From positions 1 through 14,182 of the forward strand of contig JAAYHT010000040.1 of the NCBI GenBank assembly GCA_012735285.1: 14,182 bases of DNA. Reading direction: 5' to 3'. A model generated the notes under the pieces. The model had not been told where the DNA came from. It saw only the letters and a list, made by a program, of their open reading frames with translations, and searched no databases. This document shows positions 8,390 through 14,182 of the stretch, piece after piece. The position numbers and the translations under genes are program-made. The stretch comes from Clostridiales bacterium. GTDB lineage: Bacteria; Bacillota; Clostridia; Peptostreptococcales; Anaerovoracaceae. The number at the start of each line of letters is the position of its first letter. The first letter of the stretch is position 1.

Positions 8390-9202
8390 ATGGTTAAGAA
8401 AGAAACAAGAATTATCAATGTTTTTTCAAATGAAGATGCTTATTCAAAGAAAACCGAAGATTTATTACGTCAGAAGTTACAAAAAAGCGGCTTCTACGTG
8501 CCACGTGAATTTTCTCCTGAGGCCGAATTGATAGTGAGCATAGGAGGAGACGGTTCATTCCTTCGAACCTTGCACAAATATGATTTTCCCGACATACCTT
8601 TTTTAGGAATTAATACTGGGCACCTGGGCTTTTTTGAAGAGCTCTATCCTGATCAATTAGACCAATTTATATTTATGTATAAGCAGGGAAGGTATGAGAT
8701 ACAGAACTTAAAAACAGTAAAGGCTGAAGTAAAAGATGGGGATAAGATTGTAGAGTACAAAGGCCTTAATGAGGTTGTAATAATCGGAGATAGAACCAGG
8801 ACAATACATCTCAACATATCTATTGGAGAAAGCTTTATTGAACGCTTTAGCGGCGACGGAATTGTAGTGTCAACACCTGCGGGAAGTACTGCATATAACT
8901 ACTCGCTGGGCGGAAGCATTGTGGATCCAAGGTTGTCGATTCTTCAGATAACACCTATAGCTCCTATGAATACGACAGCATACAGGTCTTTTACTTCGAG
9001 CGTTGTTCTTCCACAGGAGTTATACGTTAGGGTTAATCCAGAGCATCAGGATAGCAACACATGCATGATAGTTGTTGACGGTATGGAACACAAACACGAT
9101 GATATAAAAGAGATTATCCTTGAATTCTCTGATACAATTGTAAAACTAATGAGATTTGAAAACTATGACTTCTGGAATAAGGTTAAGACTAAATTTTTGT
9201 AG
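8390..9202 (+). CDS. nadK: NAD kinase
   Basis: NAD kinase phosphorylates NAD to NADP and is the only route to NADP in most bacteria. The 270-residue protein has the signature GGDGSFLRT (52-60), the NAD-binding pair in LNEVVI (N127, E128), and the glycine-rich C-terminal motif SGDGIVVSTPAGSTAYNYSLGG (from 154). Length and motifs fit the short Gram-positive type. A TGAGGGA ribosome binding site precedes the ATG. It sits between pepF and the RluD-type gene with gaps of 13 and 9 bases, and its TAG stop overlaps the ribosome binding site of the next gene (AGGAG at 9201-9205), suggesting coupled translation. Confidence 0.96.
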   Translation: MVKKETRIINVFSNEDAYSKKTEDLLRQKLQKSGFYVPREFSPEAELIVSIGGDGSFLRTLHKYDFPDIPFLGINTGHLGFFEELYPDQLDQFIFMYKQGRYEIQNLKTVKAEVKDGDKIVEYKGLNEVVIIGDRTRTIHLNISIGESFIERFSGDGIVVSTPAGSTAYNYSLGGSIVDPRLSILQITPIAPMNTTAYRSFTSSVVLPQELYVRVNPEHQDSNTCMIVVDGMEHKHDDIKEIILEFSDTIVKLMRFENYDFWNKVKTKFL

Positions 9203-9211
9203 GAGTTACTA

Positions 9212-10105
9212 ATGGAAAACCGTTTTAAATATATAGTGAAAGAAGAAGACAAAGAGCTCCGTATTAAGGAGCTCTTAAAACGCAGATTTGGTTTTTCGTC
9301 ACGTCTTTTAACTAAATTAAAGAAGGGCGAACATGTATTCCTAAATGGAGAATCTATTAAAATGTATGAGAAAGGAAGACCCGGGGATGAAATCACAGTC
9401 ACCCTTCCTAAGGAGATAAGCGATTTTGAACCCCAGCCTATTCCTATTGATATAATATATGAAGATAGAGATCTTTTAATATTAAATAAGCAGCCCGGTT
9501 ACGTAGTCCATCCTACCAAAGGCCATCCCGATAATACTATAGCTAATGGAGTCATGAAACATATGCTAGATAGGGGTGAATCATACAAGATACGCTTTAT
9601 TAACAGATTAGATAGAGACACTTCGGGGGTCCTGTTAATAGGTAAGAATTCCCATTCTCAAGATTATTTAACCAAACAGTTTCAAGAGGGAACGGTAGTC
9701 AGGAAATATATAGCGGTAGTTAAAGGTATAGTTAAAAATAATAGTGGTACAATTGATGAACCAATTGGTAGGCCTATAGAAGGAGATATTAAAAGAACAG
9801 TTATGCCCGATGGAGCTCCTTCAGTGACTCACTACAGGGTTATAGAACGTTTTATAGAACACACCTTAGTTGAGCTTAAACTAGAGACAGGAAGGACCCA
9901 TCAAATACGTGTTCATATGACCCATATTGGCCACCCTATAGTAGGAGATGATCTATACGGCTATGCTGAGGATTTAATAGAGAGACAGGCCTTGCATGCA
10001 TCAGAGGTAATTTTTGACCATCCTGTAACAAGGCAAAGAATGTCTATATCTGCCGATTTACCTCAGGATATAAAGGTTCTTATTCAAGAATTGAAATCTA
10101 AGTAA
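9212..10105 (+). CDS. RluA/RluD-family 23S rRNA pseudouridine synthase
   Basis: These enzymes isomerise specific uridines in RNA to pseudouridine. The 297-residue protein has an N-terminal S4 RNA-binding domain (about 14-63, with SSRLLTKLKKG and VFLNG) and a catalytic domain with INRLDRDTSGVLLIGKN (130-146), where D134 in the RLD motif is the expected catalytic aspartate. Other family blocks are DLLILNKQPGYVVHPT (87-102) and ETGRTHQIRVHMTHIGHPIVGD (from 225). The S4 domain and length resemble RluD and the Bacillus YjbO/YlyB group. The exact target uridine cannot be read from sequence. It ends the pepF-nadK operon. Confidence 0.92.
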   Translation: MENRFKYIVKEEDKELRIKELLKRRFGFSSRLLTKLKKGEHVFLNGESIKMYEKGRPGDEITVTLPKEISDFEPQPIPIDIIYEDRDLLILNKQPGYVVHPTKGHPDNTIANGVMKHMLDRGESYKIRFINRLDRDTSGVLLIGKNSHSQDYLTKQFQEGTVVRKYIAVVKGIVKNNSGTIDEPIGRPIEGDIKRTVMPDGAPSVTHYRVIERFIEHTLVELKLETGRTHQIRVHMTHIGHPIVGDDLYGYAEDLIERQALHASEVIFDHPVTRQRMSISADLPQDIKVLIQELKSK

Positions 10106-10107
10106 TC

Positions 10108-10135
10108 ACCCTTTCTCCCATCTTCTCATATTATA
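10108..10135 (+). promoter_or_regulatory. Possible sigma-K-type sporulation promoter
   Basis: AC (10108-10109), a 17-base spacer and CATATTATA (10127-10135) match the Bacillus sigma-K consensus AC-N17-CATANNNTA. The start would be near 10142, upstream of the GGAGGTG that serves the cysteine-rich gene at 10178. The consensus carries little information and the stretch is AT-rich, so a chance match is quite possible; it also contains sigma-A-like TATTAT. Confidence 0.35.
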
Positions 10136-10177
10136 AATGAGCAAATTATTTGAATAGGAACCTGGAGGTGTTTTTCG

Positions 10178-10510
10178 TTGGGAGAAGATTATAAGTGCCT
10201 AGATTCATGTAGGGATAACGTTGATATGAGACGTGGCGGCAGGCAACAATATGACAAATGTGATCCATGTGACCCTTGTGACCCCTGTGATCCTTGTTGC
10301 GATCATGACGATGATTGGGACTGGGGAAGTTGGCTTCCGATTTTGATCATTATCTTTATTCTCTGTGGAGGTTTTGGACTGTTCTCGGGAGGATGCAAGG
10401 ATGACTGCTTCGGCGGTGGGTCAGGTGGATGGTTACTTATCTTATTAATTATTTTCCTACTCTTCCAAAGCAGCGACGATAAAAAAGGTGGCTTTTTAGG
10501 CCTGTTCTAG
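10178..10510 (+). CDS. Small cysteine-rich membrane protein with Cys-Asp-Pro repeat
   Basis: I do not recognise a named family for this 110-residue protein. It starts at TTG, 7 bases after a strong GGAGGTG (10164-10170). Residues 1-46 are polar and charged, with C7 and C11 and a run of Cys-Asp-Pro units from C28 to C40-C41, followed by an HDDD segment. Two hydrophobic stretches follow: about 52-69 (WLPILIIIFILCGGFGLF) and 85-96 (WLLILLIIFLLF). They are separated by a Gly-rich linker with C73 and C77. There are 11 cysteines in all. The Gly/hydrophobic pattern recalls small sporulation proteins of the YjcZ type, and the cysteine repeat recalls metal-binding or spore-coat proteins, but neither link is proven. 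It stands alone between a possible sporulation promoter and a hairpin, so it may be monocistronic. Confidence 0.8.
   Translation: MGEDYKCLDSCRDNVDMRRGGRQQYDKCDPCDPCDPCDPCCDHDDDWDWGSWLPILIIIFILCGGFGLFSGGCKDDCFGGGSGGWLLILLIIFLLFQSSDDKKGGFLGLF
10259..10294 (+). repeat. Four 9-base units encoding Cys-Asp-Pro
   Basis: Four in-frame copies of TGT-GAY-CCN run in tandem, followed by TGT TGC. The third base of the Asp and Pro codons varies (GAT/GAC, CCA/CCT/CCC) while the amino acids do not. This suggests the protein repeat is maintained by selection rather than being a fresh slippage product. Confidence 0.9.
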
Positions 10511-10518
10511 TTACTTAT

Positions 10519-10547
10519 AGTGGCAAGAGGTATATCCTTTTGTCACT
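10519..10547 (+). terminator. Hairpin downstream of the cysteine-rich gene, possible terminator
   Basis: AGTGGCAAGAGG (10519-10530) can pair with CCTTTTGTCACT (10536-10547) over 12 bp, with two G-U wobbles and a TATAT loop, starting 8 bases after the stop. The following sequence (TATTCCCTTGATTT) lacks a clean T run, so it is a weak terminator or an mRNA 3'-end structure. Confidence 0.55.
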
Positions 10548-10554
10548 TATTCCC

Positions 10555-10583
10555 TTGATTTAATGGAAAAAAAAGAATATAAT
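10555..10583 (+). promoter_or_regulatory. Sigma-A-type promoter for the rarD-like/ykvI-like pair
   Basis: TTGATT (10555-10560) and TATAAT (10578-10583) are spaced by 17 bases. Transcription would begin near 10590. That leaves only about 7 bases before the first possible GTG (10597) and favours the TTG start at 10615, which has AAGGTGG in front of it. Confidence 0.72.
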
Positions 10584-10614
10584 CATCCTAGAATTTGTGC
10601 AAAAGGTGGACAAG

Positions 10615-11547
10615 TTGAAGAAATTAGATTCTAAGAGAGATTATGAGGTTGGGATGGTCTGTGCCATCCTTTGTGCATTGTTATGGGGTGCACTGCCGAT
10701 ATACTGGAAATCTTTGCAACCTATAGATTCATTTTTGATAATGTTTTATAGGTTGGCTTTATCATGTGTTGTACTTTTCATTCCGGGTTTATTTATTTAT
10801 AAGTGGGAAGGTATTATTAAACCCTTGAAGAAAAAAGGTTCAATGAAATATTTTGTTCTAGCCGGACTCATTATTTCCACCAACTGGGGCCTATATATTG
10901 CAATGGTTAATTCAGGAAGGATAGTGCAAACGAGTATCGGTTACTATGTTGAGCCTTTAATAGTATGTATATTTGGTATAATTTTCTTCAATGAAAAGTT
11001 GAATAGATTTAAACTAATTGCCATTTTATTAGCAGCTATTGGTGTATCAATAATGATCTTGTCATATGGACAGCTGCCTTTTCTTGCATTAACTCTTGCC
11101 GTAACCTTTGGCGTATATGCGGCTATTAAAAAGAAGTTACAGGCGCCTGCTCTACTATCCCTATTCTATGAAACCGTTTTTTTATTTCCGTTTGTAGTAG
11201 CAATTATACTCTATATTGAGCTTACCGGAAGGGGGGCTTTTGCAACTGCTGAGCCCTATAAAATAGGCCTTTTGTTCCTATCAGGATTCTTTACGGCCTT
11301 ACCTCTAACACTTTTTGCCTTGGCTGCAAATCGTATAAGTTTAATTGCTCTGGGTATCACTGAGTATCTTTCCCCTACAATGGGATTAATCATAGGAATA
11401 TTTCTATATAACGAGCCCTTTGATATCTATCAGTTTATAGGATTCATTTTTATATGGATCGGACTGTCTGTATTTACTGCAGGAGGAATAATTGAGAGAA
11501 GAAGAGAATTAACGGAAGCGAAAGGAAATGTAAATGACACCGAATGA
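10615..11547 (+). CDS. RarD/EamA-type drug/metabolite transporter family protein
   Basis: This is an integral membrane protein of about 310 residues, with roughly ten hydrophobic segments in the two-repeat arrangement of the EamA (DMT) superfamily. The N-terminal segment with CALLWGALPIYWKSL, the IISTNWGLYIAMVNSGRIVQTSIGYYVEPL block and the C-terminal ALGITEYLSPTMGL are closest in pattern to RarD proteins, which are exporters of unknown natural substrate. The start is uncertain: TTG at 10615 is preceded by AAGGTGG and gives an N-terminus MKKLDSKRDYEVG, while the in-frame GTG at 10597 has no ribosome binding site and falls almost at the predicted transcription start. An ATG at 10654 is a third, weaker option. 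The stop overlaps the following gene by 14 bases, so the two are co-translated. Confidence 0.87.
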   Translation: MKKLDSKRDYEVGMVCAILCALLWGALPIYWKSLQPIDSFLIMFYRLALSCVVLFIPGLFIYKWEGIIKPLKKKGSMKYFVLAGLIISTNWGLYIAMVNSGRIVQTSIGYYVEPLIVCIFGIIFFNEKLNRFKLIAILLAAIGVSIMILSYGQLPFLALTLAVTFGVYAAIKKKLQAPALLSLFYETVFLFPFVVAIILYIELTGRGAFATAEPYKIGLLFLSGFFTALPLTLFALAANRISLIALGITEYLSPTMGLIIGIFLYNEPFDIYQFIGFIFIWIGLSVFTAGGIIERRRELTEAKGNVNDTE

Positions 11548-12598
11548 CTCTGATAAGCTTACCCTTTCTTTTATGCGTATTGCCTTCATGTACTTTGGAG
11601 TATTGATGGGTGCAGGATTTGCATCTGGCAAAGAGATCTGGCAGTTCTTCGGCGTATTTGGAGGCATGGGCTTATTTGGGATTCTATTGATAATCTTTCT
11701 TTTTATTTCACTTGGAACTATCATTGTCTACATTAGCAGTTATAAAAATACTGCAGATTTAAGCAAGATTATTTTTCCATTTGAAAACCAAAGGTTGGAG
11801 AGAATTATAGGCATAGTAATTGCCGCATTTTTGTTCATGGCGTATTTTTCTATGCTTGCAGCAGGGGGTGCACTTATTCAAGAACAGTTCGGAGTACATA
11901 GAATAGTAGGAAGCCTTATACTAATGTTCATAATTGTTATCATCACAGTTAGGGGGTTTGGCCGCCTATCATCATTCATTGGCAAAATAGTGCCTATCTT
12001 GTTAGTCTTTACTCTGGCCATTTCACTGGTAATATTAGCTAAAGATTATAAAAGCATATCTTTTGAACAAATTATTGATGCAAGCCCCTTGGCTCAAAAC
12101 TGGTTTATATCTGCAATTGTCTATGTTTCGTATAATATGATGGGAGCAGTACCTATTCTAGGCAGCTGCACCATACACTCTGACAATAGAGAAAAAACCA
12201 TTTTGGGAGCTGTGGTAGGGGGTATGTTACTAGGAATCTGTGCTCTTATACTATACTTAGTGACATTGACAGACCCTATGATATCAGATCAACAACCACT
12301 TCCGATGTTGACCCTATCACAAAAAATCCTACCTGCTGTCCAGGCAGTCTATTCTCTAGTATTATTTATTTCAGTCCTAGGAACAGCAATTAGCTGTTTT
12401 TATGGTTACACTACGAAACTGCCCGATAATCATAGGAAGAATTATATTATCTGGATAAGTGCAGTTTTAGGTTTTAGCTTTTCTCTTCTTGGATTTTCTA
12501 ATATTGTCGCGATTATTTATCCTATAGAGGGCTACATAGGTCTAATATTTCTCCTATTAATGGTGTGGAATTTTATTCGCATAATTATTAATCAATAA
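11534..12598 (+). CDS. YkvI-type membrane protein (APC/LeuT-fold-like, function unknown)
   Basis: This 354-residue protein has about ten membrane segments. Near its N-terminus it has GAGFASGKEIWQFF (26-39), the hallmark of the YkvI family, which is distantly related to amino-acid/cation symporters of the APC superfamily. The broken-helix look of this glycine-rich first segment fits a LeuT-like fold. The central SAIVYVSYNMMGAVPILGS and the helical C-terminus ending FIRIIINQ also fit. The ATG follows AAAGGAAATG and lies inside the end of the rarD-like gene, so both belong to one transcript; this may reflect a shared role in moving small metabolites, but the substrate is unknown. Confidence 0.85.
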   Translation: MTPNDSDKLTLSFMRIAFMYFGVLMGAGFASGKEIWQFFGVFGGMGLFGILLIIFLFISLGTIIVYISSYKNTADLSKIIFPFENQRLERIIGIVIAAFLFMAYFSMLAAGGALIQEQFGVHRIVGSLILMFIIVIITVRGFGRLSSFIGKIVPILLVFTLAISLVILAKDYKSISFEQIIDASPLAQNWFISAIVYVSYNMMGAVPILGSCTIHSDNREKTILGAVVGGMLLGICALILYLVTLTDPMISDQQPLPMLTLSQKILPAVQAVYSLVLFISVLGTAISCFYGYTTKLPDNHRKNYIIWISAVLGFSFSLLGFSNIVAIIYPIEGYIGLIFLLLMVWNFIRIIINQ

Positions 12599-12599
12599 A

Positions 12600-12628
12600 T
12601 TGAAAACAAATATAAAATATGTTATATT
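12600..12628 (+). promoter_or_regulatory. Sigma-A-type promoter for perR
   Basis: TTGAAA (12600-12605) and TATATT (12623-12628), separated by 17 bases, each match the consensus at 5 of 6 positions. Transcription would start near 12635, within the inverted repeat at 12630-12655, placing the operator over the start site. Confidence 0.65.
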
Positions 12629-12629
12629 A

Positions 12630-12655
12630 AAATTATTACAATATTATAATAATTT
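12630..12655. repeat. Inverted repeat in the perR leader, possible operator
   Basis: AAATTATTA (12630-12638) and TAATAATTT (12647-12655) are perfect inverted copies with an 8-base spacer. The repeat covers the expected transcription start and overlaps the PerR-box match at 12644-12658. The surrounding DNA is extremely AT-rich, which raises the chance of coincidental symmetry. Confidence 0.55.
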
Positions 12656-12658
12656 CAA
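12644..12658 (+). promoter_or_regulatory. PerR box (autoregulatory operator candidate)
   Basis: TTATAATAATTTCAA matches the Bacillus PerR box TTATAATNATTATAA at 12 of 14 defined positions, with a perfect left half and 5 of 7 in the right half. It lies just after the predicted start site of a gene encoding a PerR-type protein, as expected for autorepression relieved by peroxide. Confidence 0.6.
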
Positions 12659-12697
12659 ATATTCAATAATTACCAATAATACATGGGGTTGGTGCTC

Positions 12698-13108
12698 ATG
12701 GATAAAACATTTAATCATATTCTTGAAGGATTAAAAGAAAATGGTATCTATTTAACTCATCAAAGAATGAAGATTTTTGAGTATTTATATAAAAACAGAA
12801 ACCATCCCACTGTGGAGATGATCTATAAGGATTTAATAAAAGAAATGCCAACCCTATCCAAGACTACAGTTTACAATACAATGAAAATTCTTATGGAAGC
12901 CGGGATCGTTAAGGAGATACCTGTTAACTCTAATGAAAGTCGGTATGACATCCTGACAGAGGAACACGGCCATTTTAAATGCATAAAATGCGGATATATT
13001 TATGATTTCAATCTAAACATGGAATCATTGTCTGTTGAAGGATTGGATAATTTTATTATTTATGACAAAGACGTTTTTTTTAAAGGAATCTGTTCAAGCT
13101 GTTTTTAA
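12698..13108 (+). CDS. perR: PerR-type peroxide-responsive Fur-family repressor
   Basis: This 136-residue Fur-family protein has an N-terminal winged helix (about 1-80, recognition helix near TLSKTTVYNTMKIL) and a C-terminal metal and dimer domain. The five regulatory metal ligands of Bacillus PerR all have counterparts: H36, D84, H90, H92 and D103. D103 is Asp as in PerR rather than the Glu of many Fur proteins. The structural zinc site is C95/C98 and C132/C135, and the protein ends one residue after the last cysteine. PerR senses peroxide by iron-catalysed oxidation of the histidines. The ATG at 12698 is preferred because it aligns with known PerR N-termini; GGGG/GGTTGG precedes it, and the ATG at 12683 has no ribosome binding site. 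The rubredoxin and ferredoxin-like genes follow after 33 and 4 bases, typical PerR targets in anaerobes. Confidence 0.9.
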   Translation: MDKTFNHILEGLKENGIYLTHQRMKIFEYLYKNRNHPTVEMIYKDLIKEMPTLSKTTVYNTMKILMEAGIVKEIPVNSNESRYDILTEEHGHFKCIKCGYIYDFNLNMESLSVEGLDNFIIYDKDVFFKGICSSCF

Positions 13109-13141
13109 AATATTATATGGAGAATAAAGGAGGTATGTGAC

Positions 13142-13804
13142 ATGGCGAAATATGTGTGTACGGTTTGCGGATATATCTATGATGAAGCAAAAGGCATCCC
13201 AGAAGATGGTATTAGTCCTGGCACTAAATGGGAGGACCTCCCGGATAGTTGGGTTTGCCCCTTATGCGGTGCAACAAAATCGGAATTCGAAAAGCAAGAA
13301 GGGTCCGACGAGCAAAAGAAATCCGTGTCTGTGATTGAAGAGCCGCAAGACGAAAAGGAGTTAACCCCGCTGGAAATCAGCGCACTTTGTACAAATATAG
13401 CACGGGGTTTAGAGAAGCAGTATAAATTTGAACAGTCAGAACTATTTACTAAATTAGCGGAATACTTTAAGGCGGCAACACCAGCGGCAAAAGATCCTGA
13501 TTTTGAAAAACTCGCTTCACTCGTAGAAGAAGACCTTGAAGTTGGTTTTCCAAATGCAAACACAGTGGCAGCCGATGTCAACGATCGCGGTGCTAAGCGT
13601 GCGCTTGTTTGGAGCGAAAAAGTTACTCGAATCTTGAATTCTATATTAACTCGCTATAAAAATGAAGGCGATGCTATGTATGAAAACACTGATATCTATG
13701 TGTGCACAATATGTGGTTTCATTTACATAGGAGACACCCCATCAGATATTTGTCCGGTCTGTAAGGTAGCAAATTGGAAGTTTGAAAAGGTCGAAGGGAG
13801 GTAA
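13142..13804 (+). CDS. Double rubredoxin-domain protein with ferritin-like remnant (rubrerythrin-related)
   Basis: Residues 1-50 are a classical rubredoxin: CTVCGYIYD (C6, C9), the DG-x-x-PGT-x-W-x-D-L-P loop (22-34) and CPLCG (C39, C42). A short acidic linker (about 51-74) leads to a helical region (75-178). Residues 184-217 form a rubrerythrin-type short rubredoxin domain with CTICGFIY (C188, C191) and CPVCK (C204, C207). The helical part aligns loosely with rubrerythrin (GLEKQYKFEQSELFTKLAEYF and WSEKVTRILNSILTRY), but positions where diiron ligands are expected appear changed; for example SEKVTRIL has Thr where rubrerythrins have the His of E-x-x-H. It probably carries electrons in peroxide or oxygen defence, perhaps without its own diiron peroxidase centre. 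AAAGGAGGT (13126-13134) precedes the ATG, and placement after perR implies peroxide-induced expression. Confidence 0.88.
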   Translation: MAKYVCTVCGYIYDEAKGIPEDGISPGTKWEDLPDSWVCPLCGATKSEFEKQEGSDEQKKSVSVIEEPQDEKELTPLEISALCTNIARGLEKQYKFEQSELFTKLAEYFKAATPAAKDPDFEKLASLVEEDLEVGFPNANTVAADVNDRGAKRALVWSEKVTRILNSILTRYKNEGDAMYENTDIYVCTICGFIYIGDTPSDICPVCKVANWKFEKVEGR

Positions 13805-13808
13805 TTAT

Positions 13809-14182
13809 ATGTATGAAAAATATGCAGTAAGAAATATTCGCTTATGTACTAAAGACTGCTTATGCCTTTATGTATGTCCTACAGGAGCAACCGACACGGA
13901 GAACAGCATAATAGATGTTTCAAAGTGTAATGGATGTGGAGATTGTGCGGATGCCTGCCCTTCTGGTGCAATATCGATGGTTCCTAGAGAATATCCACCC
14001 CAGCAGCCAAAGCGCGAAGAGGTAATAAATGCTATGAGAGCACTATTACGCAGCAAGGCAGAGCAAGAGAACATTGCTGCTGGATTATCAGGAAGACTTG
14101 CTAAAGCAATTGAAAAATCCAATCGTATTATGGCCGAAGATATCATTCGCGAAGCAGGATATTTGCTTCCGCAGAGTCAAAA
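13809..14182 (+). CDS. Ferredoxin-like 4Fe-4S protein, partial (runs off the right edge)
   Basis: The 124 visible codons begin at an ATG 4 bases after the double-rubredoxin stop; its ribosome binding site (GGGAGGT, 13796-13802) overlaps that stop. The N-terminal 55 residues form a two-cluster ferredoxin fold. The second motif is canonical (C40, C43, C46, C50-P). The first reads C13, C17, C19, C23-P, so its second cysteine is one residue later than in the usual CxxCxxCxxxCP. A proline-rich segment (PPQQPKREE) and a charged helical region (about 77-115) follow, with no stop before the window ends. It probably passes electrons to or from the rubredoxin protein; whether the tail belongs to a larger enzyme cannot be seen. 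Confidence 0.87.
   Translation, partial: MYEKYAVRNIRLCTKDCLCLYVCPTGATDTENSIIDVSKCNGCGDCADACPSGAISMVPREYPPQQPKREEVINAMRALLRSKAEQENIAAGLSGRLAKAIEKSNRIMAEDIIREAGYLLPQSQ

Noticed and set aside
9252..9276. 9-bp perfect inverted repeat (AAGAGCTCC/GGAGCTCTT) inside the pseudouridine synthase gene
   Set aside because: It falls within codons for two nearby K-E-L-type segments of the S4 domain and has no T run; coding coincidence is the simplest explanation.
10125..10141. Short hairpin CTCAT/ATGAG after the pseudouridine synthase gene, as terminator
   Set aside because: The stem is only 5 bp and AT-rich with no following T tract; the stretch is better read as promoter-like sequence.
13177..13581. Antisense open frame of 134 codons opposite the double-rubredoxin gene
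   Set aside because: It lies fully inside a gene with clear rubredoxin motifs, and its serine-rich product shows no domain; it is a shadow frame.
13868..14146. Antisense open frame of 92 codons opposite the ferredoxin-like gene
   Set aside because: The plus strand encodes the cysteine motifs with a proper ribosome binding site; the antisense product has no recognisable feature.

Overview
The window looks like chromosomal DNA of a low-GC, Gram-positive, probably anaerobic and spore-forming member of the Clostridia. The reasons are AT-rich codon use, strong AGGAGG-type ribosome binding sites, TTG starts, densely packed co-directional genes, and the protein content: a PerR regulator followed by rubredoxin and ferredoxin-type proteins, a YkvI-type membrane protein and an M3B oligopeptidase. 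Assignment to a genus is not possible from this sequence alone. There are no rRNA, tRNA, CRISPR or insertion-sequence signals, and no gene-free stretch longer than about 180 bases.

Layout. (1) Bases 1-2310, plus strand: the tail of an unrecognised gene, then an aspartate/glutamate-type racemase whose stop overlaps the start of a MurE-like Mur ligase. (2) Bases 2338-6398, minus strand: a three-gene operon that converges on the first one. In transcription order it holds a large protein joining a KaiC/RecA-like domain to a PEP-synthase-type ATP-grasp domain, then glutamate racemase MurI, then a very acidic protein of unknown function. A 12-bp perfect hairpin carries the stop codons of both converging operons. 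(3) Bases 6454-6543: divergent promoters. (4) Bases 6580-10105, plus strand: oligoendopeptidase F, NAD kinase and an RluD-type pseudouridine synthase, tightly spaced. (5) Bases 10178-10510: a cysteine-rich small membrane protein with a Cys-Asp-Pro repeat, possibly preceded by a sporulation-type promoter. (6) Bases 10555-12598: an RarD/EamA-type transporter overlapping a YkvI-type membrane protein. (7) Bases 12600-14182: PerR with a likely PerR box in its own leader, then a protein with a rubredoxin domain at each end of a ferritin-like remnant, then a ferredoxin-like protein that runs off the window.

How they fit together. The left half is rich in cell-wall amino-acid chemistry: two racemases of one superfamily and a divergent Mur ligase, facing each other from convergent operons. 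The middle is housekeeping (peptide breakdown, NADP supply, RNA modification). The right end is a peroxide-stress and electron-transfer unit under PerR. The items most worth a second look are the KaiC-like/ATP-grasp fusion with a degenerate P-loop and no phosphohistidine domain, the racemase/Mur-ligase pair lacking the DAP-type substrate motif, the double-rubredoxin protein that appears to have lost diiron ligands, the ferredoxin with unusual cysteine spacing, and the (CDP)n small membrane protein.
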